DNA of 14,329 bases from Clostridiales bacterium. Lineage in GTDB: Bacteria > Bacillota > Clostridia > Oscillospirales > Acutalibacteraceae. The notes under the pieces are model-generated. The model searched no databases, was not told the DNA's origin, and saw only the letters and a program-made list of their open reading frames with translations. The stretch is from NCBI GenBank assembly GCA_021202245.1, contig JAJQDK010000104.1, positions 1 through 14,329 on the forward strand, in the 5' to 3' direction. Numbering within the stretch: position 1 is the first letter of the stretch; each line of letters begins with the position of its first letter. Below are positions 1-6,768 of the stretch, piece after piece. Made by a program: the position numbers and the translations under genes.

Positions 1-1
1 G

Positions 2-7
2 TATAAT
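2..7 (+). promoter_or_regulatory. Possible -10 element for the pyk operon
   Basis: A perfect TATAAT lies at the very left edge, about 70 bases before the pyruvate kinase start. Any -35 element would be outside the window, so the promoter cannot be confirmed. No other good promoter is visible before the gene. Confidence 0.35.
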
Positions 8-79
8 ATTTTATGCGGAAATGTTTTATTTGCTAAAACACAGTCCCGTAATTTCCAAAGCTGAAAACCGGAGGATATA

Positions 80-1522
80 ATGAGAAAAACTAAAATTGTA
101 TGTACCATAGGCCCTGCCTGCAACACAAAGGAAATGCTGCTAAAAATGATTGCTGCGGGAATGAATGTTGCCAGAATCAATATGTCGCACGGCTCGTATG
201 ATGAGCTTGAGGTGCTTTTTGCTACCCTGAAGGACGCTATTAAGGAGAGCGGAAAGAATGTTTCTGTTTTGCTTGACACCAAAGGCCCCGAGGTGCGTGT
301 GGGAGTGTTCAAAAACGGTTCGGCTAATCTCAGGGAGAGGGAGGAGTTCTCTCTTTACAGGGAGGAAACCGAGGGCGATGAAAACGGCGTAAGCATATCG
401 TTCCCAAAGCTCATAGATATTTTTATCAATGACGGAGAAGACGCAATCGGCAGAGAGCTTTTGCTTGACGACGGTATAATATCCTTGATTGTCAAGGAGG
501 TTACTCCCGAAAAAATTATCTGCACTGTCAACAAGGGCGGAGCCCTGAAAAACCGCAAGAGTATAAATATTCCGGGCTATTACATCAATATGCCCTATGT
601 CAGCGCACAGGACAGACGGGATATTGAATTCGGCTTGACGCACGGGGCAAACGTGGTTGCCGCGTCGTTTGTACGCACCCACGAGGATGTTCGGACTCTG
701 CGTGATTTTATCGACAGTCTCGGATTTGAATATGTTGAAATTATCGCTAAAATCGAAAACCAGAGCGGTGTTGACGATATGGATAATATAATAGAGTATG
801 CAGACGGAGTTATGGTTGCAAGGGGAGATATGGGCGTAGAAATCCCGTTTATAAAGCTCCCCGAAATTCAAAAGACCCTTATCCGCAAGTGTGTGGCAAA
901 GGGAAAATATGTAATCACCGCTACGCAAATGTTAGAGAGTATGACCACCGCTCCGCGCCCCACCCGTGCGGAGATAAGCGACGTTGCCAACGCTGTTTAC
1001 GACGGCACAAGCGCAGTGATGCTTTCGGCAGAATCGGCTGCCGGCAAATATCCCGTGGAGAGTGTAAGAGCGCTTGACGCAATTTGCACCGAGGCGGAGA
1101 TGAACGGCGAGTTTACGGCGCTTCATCAGTATATTGAGGCTAATTCGGACGGAGATAAGAATCAGATAAGAAGAAGCATTTGCAAGGCTGCCAAGGATGT
1201 TGCCGATTCCGTGGGCGCAAAGGCAATTATTGTTGAAAGCGCAACAGGCAGAGTGGCAAGGGCTATGGTTCGCTACAGACCCGAGGTTCCGATTATTGCG
1301 GTTGTTACCTCTCCACTTGTATGCAAAAAGCTCTGCCTTAACTGGGGAGTTACCGCACTTATGGGCGAGGAAAAGCGCACCTCCGATTCCATTACCAAGC
1401 AGGCAATGGAAAAGGCGCTCAGCACGGGGCTTGTACACAAGGGCGACACCGTGGTTGTGCTTTCCTCCAACAGAACCTGCCCGACCTCAAGCACGGATTC
1501 TCTGAATGTGAGAATACTCTGA
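80..1522 (+). CDS. pyk: Pyruvate kinase
   Basis: Cytoplasmic glycolytic enzyme converting phosphoenolpyruvate and ADP to pyruvate and ATP. The 480-residue protein shows the family signatures in order: KIVCTIGPA near the N-terminus, ARINMSHG (31-38), LLDTKGPEVR (64-73), the B domain at about 75-165, the active-site block IIAKIENQSG (221-230, catalytic Lys224 and metal ligand Glu226), ARGDMGVE (247-254), and ATQMLESM with PTRAEISDVANAVYDG (281-309). The effector domain follows from about 350. Glu71 in TKGPE corresponds to the residue that marks K+-dependent pyruvate kinases (Lys in K+-independent ones), so K+ dependence is inferred. The extra C-terminal PEP-utiliser-like domain found in Bacillus enzymes is absent. 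The start is supported by GGAGG at 70-74. The stop is one base before the next gene, so the two are probably co-transcribed. Confidence 0.97.
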   Translation: MRKTKIVCTIGPACNTKEMLLKMIAAGMNVARINMSHGSYDELEVLFATLKDAIKESGKNVSVLLDTKGPEVRVGVFKNGSANLREREEFSLYREETEGDENGVSISFPKLIDIFINDGEDAIGRELLLDDGIISLIVKEVTPEKIICTVNKGGALKNRKSINIPGYYINMPYVSAQDRRDIEFGLTHGANVVAASFVRTHEDVRTLRDFIDSLGFEYVEIIAKIENQSGVDDMDNIIEYADGVMVARGDMGVEIPFIKLPEIQKTLIRKCVAKGKYVITATQMLESMTTAPRPTRAEISDVANAVYDGTSAVMLSAESAAGKYPVESVRALDAICTEAEMNGEFTALHQYIEANSDGDKNQIRRSICKAAKDVADSVGAKAIIVESATGRVARAMVRYRPEVPIIAVVTSPLVCKKLCLNWGVTALMGEEKRTSDSITKQAMEKALSTGLVHKGDTVVVLSSNRTCPTSSTDSLNVRIL

Positions 1523-1523
1523 T

Positions 1524-2027
1524 ATGAAGAATATAGTTTTAATAGGTATGCCCGGCTCCGGCAAAAGCACACTGGGCGTTTTGCTGGCAAAGTCGCTGGG
1601 ATATTCATTTACGGATACCGACCTTATAATCAGCCGTATTGCGGAAAAACCACTGCAAAGAATACTTGACGAGGACGGGCTTGATGTTTTTCTTAAATAC
1701 GAAGAGCGTGTCGGAGCAAGGCTGGTTTGCGACGATACCGTTGTGGCTACGGGCGGCTCAATGGTGCTCAGCGAAGCGGCTATGAAAAACCTGAAATCAA
1801 ACGGTACGGTTGTGTATATAAACGTACCCCTAAACGAAATAAAGCGAAGGGTTACCGATATAAAAACAAGGGGAATTGCCTTCAGAAAGCACGAAACCCT
1901 CGACGACGTTTATCGTGAGCGCACTCCTCTGTATGAGAAATATGCCGACATTACCGTTGATTTTGTCTGCGGAAAAATCGAGGACGCCGTGAACGCCGTG
2001 ATTGAAAGGCTGAAGGATAATTTATAA
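1524..2027 (+). CDS. aroK: Shikimate-kinase-like P-loop kinase (substrate uncertain)
   Basis: A 167-residue P-loop kinase of the shikimate kinase family, which phosphorylates shikimate at the 3-hydroxyl in aromatic amino acid synthesis. Visible are the Walker A loop GMPGSGKST (8-16), the DTD motif (31-33) that binds Mg2+ and shikimate, ATGGS (75-79), and RERTPLYEKYAD (131-142) near the C-terminus. Length is normal for AroK. Several substrate-site signatures differ: the usual FRxxE is FLKYE (56-60), the GGG loop is GGS (77-79), and the lid motif RPLL is replaced by TRGIAFRK (115-122). From memory, similar proteins with ATGGS and TRGI occur in many Clostridia and are annotated as shikimate kinase, so this is probably a subfamily and not a decayed gene. 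It starts one base after the pyk stop with no strong ribosome site, suggesting translational coupling. No other aro genes are nearby. The family call is firm; the substrate is less so. Confidence 0.75.
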   Translation: MKNIVLIGMPGSGKSTLGVLLAKSLGYSFTDTDLIISRIAEKPLQRILDEDGLDVFLKYEERVGARLVCDDTVVATGGSMVLSEAAMKNLKSNGTVVYINVPLNEIKRRVTDIKTRGIAFRKHETLDDVYRERTPLYEKYADITVDFVCGKIEDAVNAVIERLKDNL

Positions 2028-2041
2028 CTTGTGCAAAGATG

Positions 2042-2182
2042 ACCCGCCGCCTCTAAGGCGGCGGGTGCCGTTCATCATTTCAGAGGGAGTTGTAATCTCC
2101 CGCTGAAACACTGAGGAGCTAACGCTCCCCTTTGCAAGCTGCAATCTATCGCAAGCTCTGTTTCAAGCGAGCTTGACAGAGC
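2042..2182 (+). other. Hairpin-rich gene-free segment after aroK
   Basis: Together with the two structures to its right, this covers the gene-free stretch between aroK and the trpB2 stop. Four successive stem-loops can be drawn: 2042-2066 (11 bp, GC-rich, three-base loop, no U-tract); 2078-2108 (TTTCAG and GGGAG pairing with CTCCC and CTGAAA, one mismatch); 2115-2128 (GGAGC, TAAC loop, GCTCC); and 2152-2182, where CAAGCTC/GAGCTTG and GCTCTGT/ACAGAGC are overlapping, mutually exclusive stems. No convincing open reading frame is present. This may be the structured 3' end of the pyk-aroK transcript, a small RNA, or a degenerate intergenic repeat. I do not recognise a known RNA family. Confidence 0.45.
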
Positions 2183-2208
2183 GTTGTTCCGAATTAAAGC
2201 ATAAAGAA

Positions 2209-2252
2209 ACAGAGCAGATTTACCGAAAAGTAATCTGCCCTGTTTTTATTTT
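2209..2252 (+). terminator. Rho-independent terminator of the pyk-aroK operon
   Basis: The stem is ACAG, a mismatch, then GCAGATT plus TAC with one bulged T, pairing with GTAATCTGC and CTGT around a CGAAAA loop. It is followed by TTTTTATTTT. The orientation fits plus-strand transcription from pyk-aroK, about 180 bases past the aroK stop. Confidence 0.8.
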
Positions 2253-2273
2253 GTACTGTTATTTAAATTGGAG

Positions 2274-2352
2274 CCAAGCGGATTTGCCTTACTTAATCCC
2301 GTAGCAACGAATGAAATCTTCGCCGTCAGACGGGGAGCCTTTTGCCGCTTGG
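2274..2352. repeat. 79-bp element closed by an 8-bp inverted repeat
   Basis: CCAAGCGG at 2274-2281 and CCGCTTGG at 2345-2352 are perfect inverted copies enclosing 63 bases. Inside, CCCGT (2298-2302) can pair with ACGGG (2330-2334), competing with a small CCGT/ACGG hairpin at 2323-2333. The hexamer GGAGCC occurs both just outside the left arm (2270-2275) and before the right arm (2334-2339). It lies downstream of both convergent genes and codes for nothing recognisable. It could be a dispersed intergenic repeat or a structured RNA. Confidence 0.4.
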
Positions 2353-2353
2353 G

Positions 2354-2380
2354 TTAAAATTGATTTTGTCTGCAAAATCA
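2354..2380 (-). terminator. Probable terminator of trpB2, overlapping its stop codon
   Basis: On the minus strand, TGATTTTG, a CAGA loop and CAAAATCA form a perfect 8-bp hairpin (2361-2380), followed by ATTTTAA. The first TGA of the stem is the stop codon of trpB2. The U-tract is short, so termination strength is uncertain. Confidence 0.5.
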
Positions 2381-3763
2381 GATTTCGTTGCCTTCAAAAC
2401 GGGGGATACCGTCAAAGCCCTTTTTGAGGTCCTCGTCTGTCGGAATATAATCTGTCATAACGCCGTCGTTAAACTTTTCATAAGCCGTCATATCAAAATA
2501 TCCCGTGCCGGTAAGTCCGAAGAGGATTGTCTTTTCCCCTCCAGTTTCTTTGCATTTGAGCGCGTCGTCAATGGCAACGCGGATTGCGTGACTGCTTTCG
2601 GGAGCAGGCAGAATACCCTCAACCCTTGCAAATTGCTCGGCTGCTTCAAATACGGAGTTCTGTTCAACCGCTCTCGCCTCTATAAGACCGTCGTGGTACA
2701 GCTGCGAAAGAGCAGGATTCATACCGTGGTATCTCAGACCGCCGGCGTGGTTTGCGGAGGGAATAAATCCGCTTCCGAGGGTGTACATCTTTGCAAGCGG
2801 ACATACCATACCCGTGTCGCAGAAATCGTAAACATATTTGCCCCTTGTAAAGCTCGGGCAGGAGGCAGGCTCAACGGCTATAATGCGGTAATCGTTTTCA
2901 CCTCTGAACTTTTCGCCTGCAAACGGAGCAATCAGTCCGCCAAGGTTAGAACCGCCGCCGGCGCAGCCGATAATCAAATCGGGCTTAACGCCGTATTTAT
3001 CAAGCGCCTTTTTGGACTCAAGTCCGATTACGGATTGATGCAGCAGAACCTGATTGAGTACGCTGCCGAGAACATAGCGGTAGCCCTCGCTCTTGGTTGC
3101 AACCTCAACCGCTTCCGAGATAGCGCAGCCCAGGCTTCCCGTTGTGCCGGGAAATTCCTCAAGAATTTTTTTGCCTATCTCGGTGGTTACGGACGGAGAG
3201 GGAGTTACCTCTGCGCCGTAGGTCTTCATAACCTCACGTCTGAAGGGCTTTTGCTCATAGGAAACCTTAACCATATACACCTTGCAGTCAAGTCCGAAGT
3301 AAGAGCATGCCATAGACAGCGCCGTGCCCCATTGACCGGCGCCCGTTTCGGTGGTAACGCCCTTTAAGCCCTGCTTTTTTGCGTAATATGCCTGGGCAAT
3401 CGCACTGTTGAGCTTGTGGCTTCCGCTCGTGTTGTTGCCCTCAAACTTATAATAGATTTTTGCCGGAGTATCAAGCGCTTTTTCAAGAAAATATGCCCTG
3501 ATAAGCGGAGAGGGACGGTACATTTTGTAAAAACGCTGAATTTCCTCGGGAATATCAATGTACGGATCGGTTACGTTCAGCTCCTGAGCAACCAAATCCT
3601 CACAGAAAATAGGGTAAAGCTCCTCTGCCTTCAGCGGCTCGTGAGTTCCGGGATTCAGCAGCGGCGCCGGCTTGTTTTTCATATCGGCACGCAGGTTGTA
3701 CCATTGTGTGGGAATTTCGCTTTCGTCAAGATAAATTTTGTAGGGGATTTTTGTGTTTTCCAT
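2378..3763 (-). CDS. trpB: Tryptophan synthase beta chain, TrpB2 type
   Basis: PLP enzyme that condenses indole with serine to form tryptophan. The 461-residue protein is longer than ordinary TrpB1 (about 400) and carries the TrpB2 hallmark ETGAGQWG (139-146), where TrpB1 has ETGAGQHG. Other motifs are the PLP lysine Lys117 in GSHKLNS, catalytic Glu139, the phosphate-binding loop GCAGGGSN (266-273) and SAxHAGGLRYHG (336-347). The start at 3763 is chosen over an in-frame ATG 18 codons upstream because GGAGG (3772-3776) sits 8 bases before it on the minus strand. No trpA or other trp gene adjoins it, so it may act as a stand-alone indole-salvage enzyme, a role proposed for TrpB2; that role is inference. 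It is divergent from pstS and has its own promoter. Confidence 0.93.
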   Translation of the reverse strand: MENTKIPYKIYLDESEIPTQWYNLRADMKNKPAPLLNPGTHEPLKAEELYPIFCEDLVAQELNVTDPYIDIPEEIQRFYKMYRPSPLIRAYFLEKALDTPAKIYYKFEGNNTSGSHKLNSAIAQAYYAKKQGLKGVTTETGAGQWGTALSMACSYFGLDCKVYMVKVSYEQKPFRREVMKTYGAEVTPSPSVTTEIGKKILEEFPGTTGSLGCAISEAVEVATKSEGYRYVLGSVLNQVLLHQSVIGLESKKALDKYGVKPDLIIGCAGGGSNLGGLIAPFAGEKFRGENDYRIIAVEPASCPSFTRGKYVYDFCDTGMVCPLAKMYTLGSGFIPSANHAGGLRYHGMNPALSQLYHDGLIEARAVEQNSVFEAAEQFARVEGILPAPESSHAIRVAIDDALKCKETGGEKTILFGLTGTGYFDMTAYEKFNDGVMTDYIPTDEDLKKGFDGIPRFEGNEI

Positions 3764-3861
3764 TTCAGAAACCTCCGGTAATTTTATTTTATTTTTTATT
3801 TTACAAATTATTTCCATTGTTAACCGATTAAAATAATGTGTAAATTATATCCTTTTGTGCT

Positions 3862-3890
3862 ATTATAACATAAAAGAATATATATGTCAC
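3862..3890 (-). promoter_or_regulatory. Promoter of trpB2, extended -10 type
   Basis: Reading the minus strand, GTGACA (3890-3885, five of six to TTGACA) is followed by a 17-base spacer and a perfect TATAAT (3867-3862), preceded by the TGN extension. The predicted transcript has a leader of roughly 90 bases. I see no T-box or leader peptide in it. This is one of the strongest sigma-A-type promoters in the window. Confidence 0.7.
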
Positions 3891-3926
3891 GTGTTTTTGT
3901 AAAATATCTTTTTGCTTAATAAAGCT

Positions 3927-3976
3927 TTTACGGTAATTTACTCCGTTTTTACAAACACTGCATTACATTCTTTACA
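3927..3976 (+). promoter_or_regulatory. Candidate PhoP-binding region upstream of pstS
   Basis: TTTAC-type hexamers begin at 3927 (TTTACG), 3937 (TTTACT), 3948 (TTTACA) and 3971 (TTTACA), with a weaker ATTACA at 3962. The first three steps are 10 and 11 bases, close to the 11-base phase of PhoP/PhoB direct repeats, and 3948 to 3971 is about two turns. The last copy could act as a -35 element; the matching -10 is unclear (TAGATT at 3992 or TACGAT at 3999). The rest of the 313-base trpB2-pstS gap is AT-rich with no gene. Confidence 0.5.
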
Positions 3977-4076
3977 AAGTACAAATAAACTTAGATTGTA
4001 CGATAAAGTACGGGAAGCCGACAATAATGTCCAAGGGCAGAACGGTTTCCGAAAAAATTTAAGGAGTAAGTTAGAA

Positions 4077-4991
4077 ATGAAAAAGAGTTTAACAAAATTG
4101 GCAGCAATTACAGTAATGGGTGCGCTTGCGGTTACCGCTTTTGCAGGCTGCTCAGGCTCCGATACAAGCTCAAACGGTTCTTCAAGTGATTCGAGCTCAT
4201 CGAGCTTTGATGCAAGCAAAACAATCACCGTTGTTTCCAGAGAAGAGGGCTCGGGCACAAGAGATGCATTTGTAGAGCTTACAGGCGTTCTTGTTAAGGA
4301 CGGCGACACCAAGACCGATAACACTACAAGCGCAGCGGTAATTATCCAAAGCACCGAGGCTGTTATCACAAACGTAAAGGACAATGAAGCAGCTATCGGC
4401 TACATTTCACTCGGTTCGCTCAACGACACCGTAAAGGCAGTTAATGTTGAGGGAGTTGAAGCTACAGCCGAGAACGTAAAGTCGGGCGATTACGCTATCA
4501 GCCGTCCGTTTAACATTGCCTACAGCGGAGAGCTCAGCGAGGTTGCACAGGACTTTGTTGATTATATTCTCAGCTCCGACGGTCAGGCAGTTGTAGAGGA
4601 CAACGGTTATGTTTCCGTATCCGAAAACGAAGCTTATTCGGGCAGCAAGCCCTCCGGCAAGGTAACGGTTGCAGGCTCGTCATCGGTATCTCCGGTAATG
4701 GAAAAGCTTGCCGAGGCTTATCAGGAGGTAAACACAAACGCAGAGGTTGAAATTCAGACATCCGATTCATCAGCCGGTATGCAGTCGGCAATCTCAGGCA
4801 CCTGCGACATCGGTATGGCTTCAAGAGAGCTCAGTGACGATGAAGCCGAAGAGCTTACGGCAACCTCAATTGCCAAGGATGGCATTGCGGTAATTGTCAA
4901 CAGTGCAAATACCTGCGACAACCTTACACTCGAACAAATTGAAGCAATTTACACAGGTGAAACAACCGTTTGGAGTGACATTATTCAATGA
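4077..4991 (+). CDS. pstS: Phosphate-binding lipoprotein PstS with permuted domain order
   Basis: Extracytoplasmic phosphate receptor that delivers phosphate to the PstCAB importer. The 304-residue protein begins with a lipoprotein signal peptide ending in FAGC (lipidated Cys25), then a Ser/Gly/Asp linker to about residue 47. The halves are in reverse order from classical PstS: the second-half block ITVVSREEGSGTRDAF (50-65) and AIGYISLGSLND (107-117) come first. The normal first-half block VTVAGSSSVSPVME (196-209), TSDSSAGM (228-235), DIGMASREL (244-252) and DGIAVIVN (268-275) follow, ending at TTVWSDIIQ. All phosphate-binding elements are present. The start is chosen by AAGGAG (4060-4065) ahead of ATG 4077; an upstream in-frame ATG at 3912 has no lipoprotein signal and would cover the operator region. 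The stop overlaps the pstC start by 4 bases. Confidence 0.92.
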   Translation: MKKSLTKLAAITVMGALAVTAFAGCSGSDTSSNGSSSDSSSSSFDASKTITVVSREEGSGTRDAFVELTGVLVKDGDTKTDNTTSAAVIIQSTEAVITNVKDNEAAIGYISLGSLNDTVKAVNVEGVEATAENVKSGDYAISRPFNIAYSGELSEVAQDFVDYILSSDGQAVVEDNGYVSVSENEAYSGSKPSGKVTVAGSSSVSPVMEKLAEAYQEVNTNAEVEIQTSDSSAGMQSAISGTCDIGMASRELSDDEAEELTATSIAKDGIAVIVNSANTCDNLTLEQIEAIYTGETTVWSDIIQ

Positions 4992-5857
4992 GATTAAGCA
5001 GATTAAAAGAAAAGGCAATGCAGGGAGTTTTCTTCCTGACAGCTATAACAAGTATAGCTGCTGTTGTCACTATCTGTATCTTCTTATTCTATAACGGCGT
5101 GCCTGCTATGGCAGAAATAGGGTTCTTTGATTTTTTAGGCGGTCAGGATTGGTCGCCTAAAAATGTACCTGCGAGCTATGGAATATTTGATATGATAGTC
5201 GGCAGTGTTTATGTAACGGCAGACGCGCTTGTAATAGGCGTTCCGATAGGAATATTGACGTCGATTTTTCTTGCAAGGTTTTGTCCGGCGCCTCTCTATA
5301 AAATATTAAAGCCTGCGACAGAGCTGCTTGCGGGAATTCCGTCAATAGTATACGGCTTTTTCGGGCTTATGGTTATTGTTCCTCTTGTACGCAACAACTT
5401 CGGCGGCAACGGCTCCAGTCTGCTTTCCGCTTCAATCGTACTCGGAATAATGATATTGCCCACTATAATAGGCGTTTCCGAATCCGCTCTGCGTGCGGTT
5501 CCCGAAAGCTACTACGAGGGTGCGCTTGCGCTCGGAGCAACAAAGGAAAGAAGCATTTTTAAGACGATTCTCCCCGCCGCCAAGTCGGGCGTGCTTGCGG
5601 GAGTTGTACTCGGAATAGGCAGAGCAATAGGCGAAACCATGGCGGTTGTGCTTATAGCAGGCAACCAGGTTCAGATTCCAAGCTCGCTCACCGACGGCGT
5701 CAGAACGCTCACCGCAAACATAGTGCTTGAAATGGGCTACTCAACGGGCTTGCACCGTGAGGCGCTTATTGCTACGGGAGTTGTACTCTTCGTGTTCATT
5801 CTGCTCATTACACTTTCAATGCAGGCAATAAAGAGTAGAGGTGAGAAAAATGGATGA
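4988..5857 (+). CDS. pstC: Phosphate ABC transporter permease PstC
   Basis: One of two membrane permeases of the high-affinity phosphate importer. The 289-residue protein has about six hydrophobic segments (roughly 13-35, 68-95, 116-135, 147-165, 203-225, 259-279). The cytoplasmic ABC-coupling loop with the EAA-type motif EGALALGATKERSIFKTILP is at about 177-196. ATELLAGIPSIVYGFFG (110-126) and GRAIGETMAV (211-220) are typical of PstC/PstA. The start lies in an ATGA overlap with the end of pstS, with a weak GGAG about 12 bases upstream, so translation probably depends on ribosomes finishing pstS. Its 3' end overlaps pstA. Confidence 0.96.
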   Translation: MRLSRLKEKAMQGVFFLTAITSIAAVVTICIFLFYNGVPAMAEIGFFDFLGGQDWSPKNVPASYGIFDMIVGSVYVTADALVIGVPIGILTSIFLARFCPAPLYKILKPATELLAGIPSIVYGFFGLMVIVPLVRNNFGGNGSSLLSASIVLGIMILPTIIGVSESALRAVPESYYEGALALGATKERSIFKTILPAAKSGVLAGVVLGIGRAIGETMAVVLIAGNQVQIPSSLTDGVRTLTANIVLEMGYSTGLHREALIATGVVLFVFILLITLSMQAIKSRGEKNG

Positions 5858-6761
5858 TAACAACGCTGCAATAGATGTAAAAAATATCAAGGCGATTAAC
5901 AAAGTTACTTTCAGGCAGCGTATGATTTCCTACAAAAGAAAGCCGCTTTCGCTTTTGCTCTTGATAATTGTCGGGCTTGCGGCTTTTCTTTCGGCAGCAG
6001 TGCTTGTGTTTTTGATAGTATTTATACTTATCAAGGGCGTGCCCAATCTTACCCCGGATTTGTTTGCGTGGGAATACAACAGTGAAAACGTATCCTGTAT
6101 GCCGGCAATAATCAACACCCTTGTTATCACGGTGCTCACGCTGATTATAGCCGTGCCTTTCGGAATAGGAGCGGCAATTTACCTTGTTGAATACGCCAAA
6201 AAGGGCAACAGGCTCGTAAAGGTTATCCGCACAATGGCTGAAACGCTTTCGGGCATACCGTCTATTGTTTACGGACTTTTCGGTATGATGTTCTTTGTAA
6301 CGGCTTTGCACTGGGGCACGTCTATTCTTTCCGGAGCCTTTACGCTGGCCATTATGATTTTGCCCACTATTATGCGTACAACAGAGGAGGCTCTTTTGAC
6401 GGTGCCGGACTCGTACCGTGAGGGCAGCTACGGCCTCGGAGCAGGCAAGCTGCGCACTATATTCAGAATAATACTTCCGAGCGCAATGCCGGGAATACTT
6501 GCAGGCGTAATACTTGCGGTGGGACGTATAGTCGGAGAAACGGCAGCGCTTATTTACACCTCGGGCACCGCTACGGGAACAGCGTCAAGCGTTATGAGCT
6601 CGGGCCGTACACTTGCAATTCATATGTATGTTCTTGCAAACGAGGGACTGTATACCGATCAAGCTTGGGGAACTGCGGTTGTGCTGCTTGTGCTGGTATT
6701 CGGAATAAACACTTTGTCGGCGTTCATCGCTAAGAAGCTCGGAACCGGAAAGGATAAATGA
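5850..6761 (+). CDS. pstA: Phosphate ABC transporter permease PstA
   Basis: Second membrane permease of the Pst importer, partner of PstC. The 303-residue protein has a basic cytoplasmic N-terminus, a first long hydrophobic segment at about 33-62, then AETLSGIPSIVYGLFGMM (130-147), the EAA-type loop EGSYGLGAGKLRTIFRIILP (191-210) and GRIVGETAAL (225-234). I start it at ATG 5850 because AGGTG (5838-5842) lies 7 bases before it. An in-frame GTG at 5841 would add only three residues and is less well placed. It overlaps the end of pstC by 8 bases. Confidence 0.95.
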   Translation: MDDNNAAIDVKNIKAINKVTFRQRMISYKRKPLSLLLLIIVGLAAFLSAAVLVFLIVFILIKGVPNLTPDLFAWEYNSENVSCMPAIINTLVITVLTLIIAVPFGIGAAIYLVEYAKKGNRLVKVIRTMAETLSGIPSIVYGLFGMMFFVTALHWGTSILSGAFTLAIMILPTIMRTTEEALLTVPDSYREGSYGLGAGKLRTIFRIILPSAMPGILAGVILAVGRIVGETAALIYTSGTATGTASSVMSSGRTLAIHMYVLANEGLYTDQAWGTAVVLLVLVFGINTLSAFIAKKLGTGKDK

Positions 6762-6768
6762 GTGAGAT

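Noticed and set aside
140..928. Long minus-strand frame of 262 codons opposite pyk
   Set aside because: It lies wholly inside the pyruvate kinase gene, whose every motif is intact; no ribosome site and no recognisable family.
2042..2066. GC-rich hairpin as the aroK terminator
   Set aside because: It has a perfect 11-bp stem but no U-tract; the real terminator signal is at 2209-2252.
2265..2360. Riboswitch or T-box associated with trpB2
   Set aside because: The structured segment is downstream of the trpB2 stop, not in its leader, and matches no riboswitch core I can recall.
2342..3367. Plus-strand frame of 341 codons opposite trpB2
   Set aside because: A shadow of the intact trpB2 gene on the other strand; its sequence shows no domain features.
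3764..3817. Longer trpB2 start at 3817
   Set aside because: The extra 18 residues are Lys/Ile-rich leader sequence, and GGAGG is spaced correctly for the 3763 start.
3912..4076. In-frame N-terminal extension of pstS from ATG 3912
   Set aside because: It would put 55 residues before a clean lipoprotein signal peptide and translate the promoter and PhoP-box region; AAGGAG precedes the 4077 start instead.
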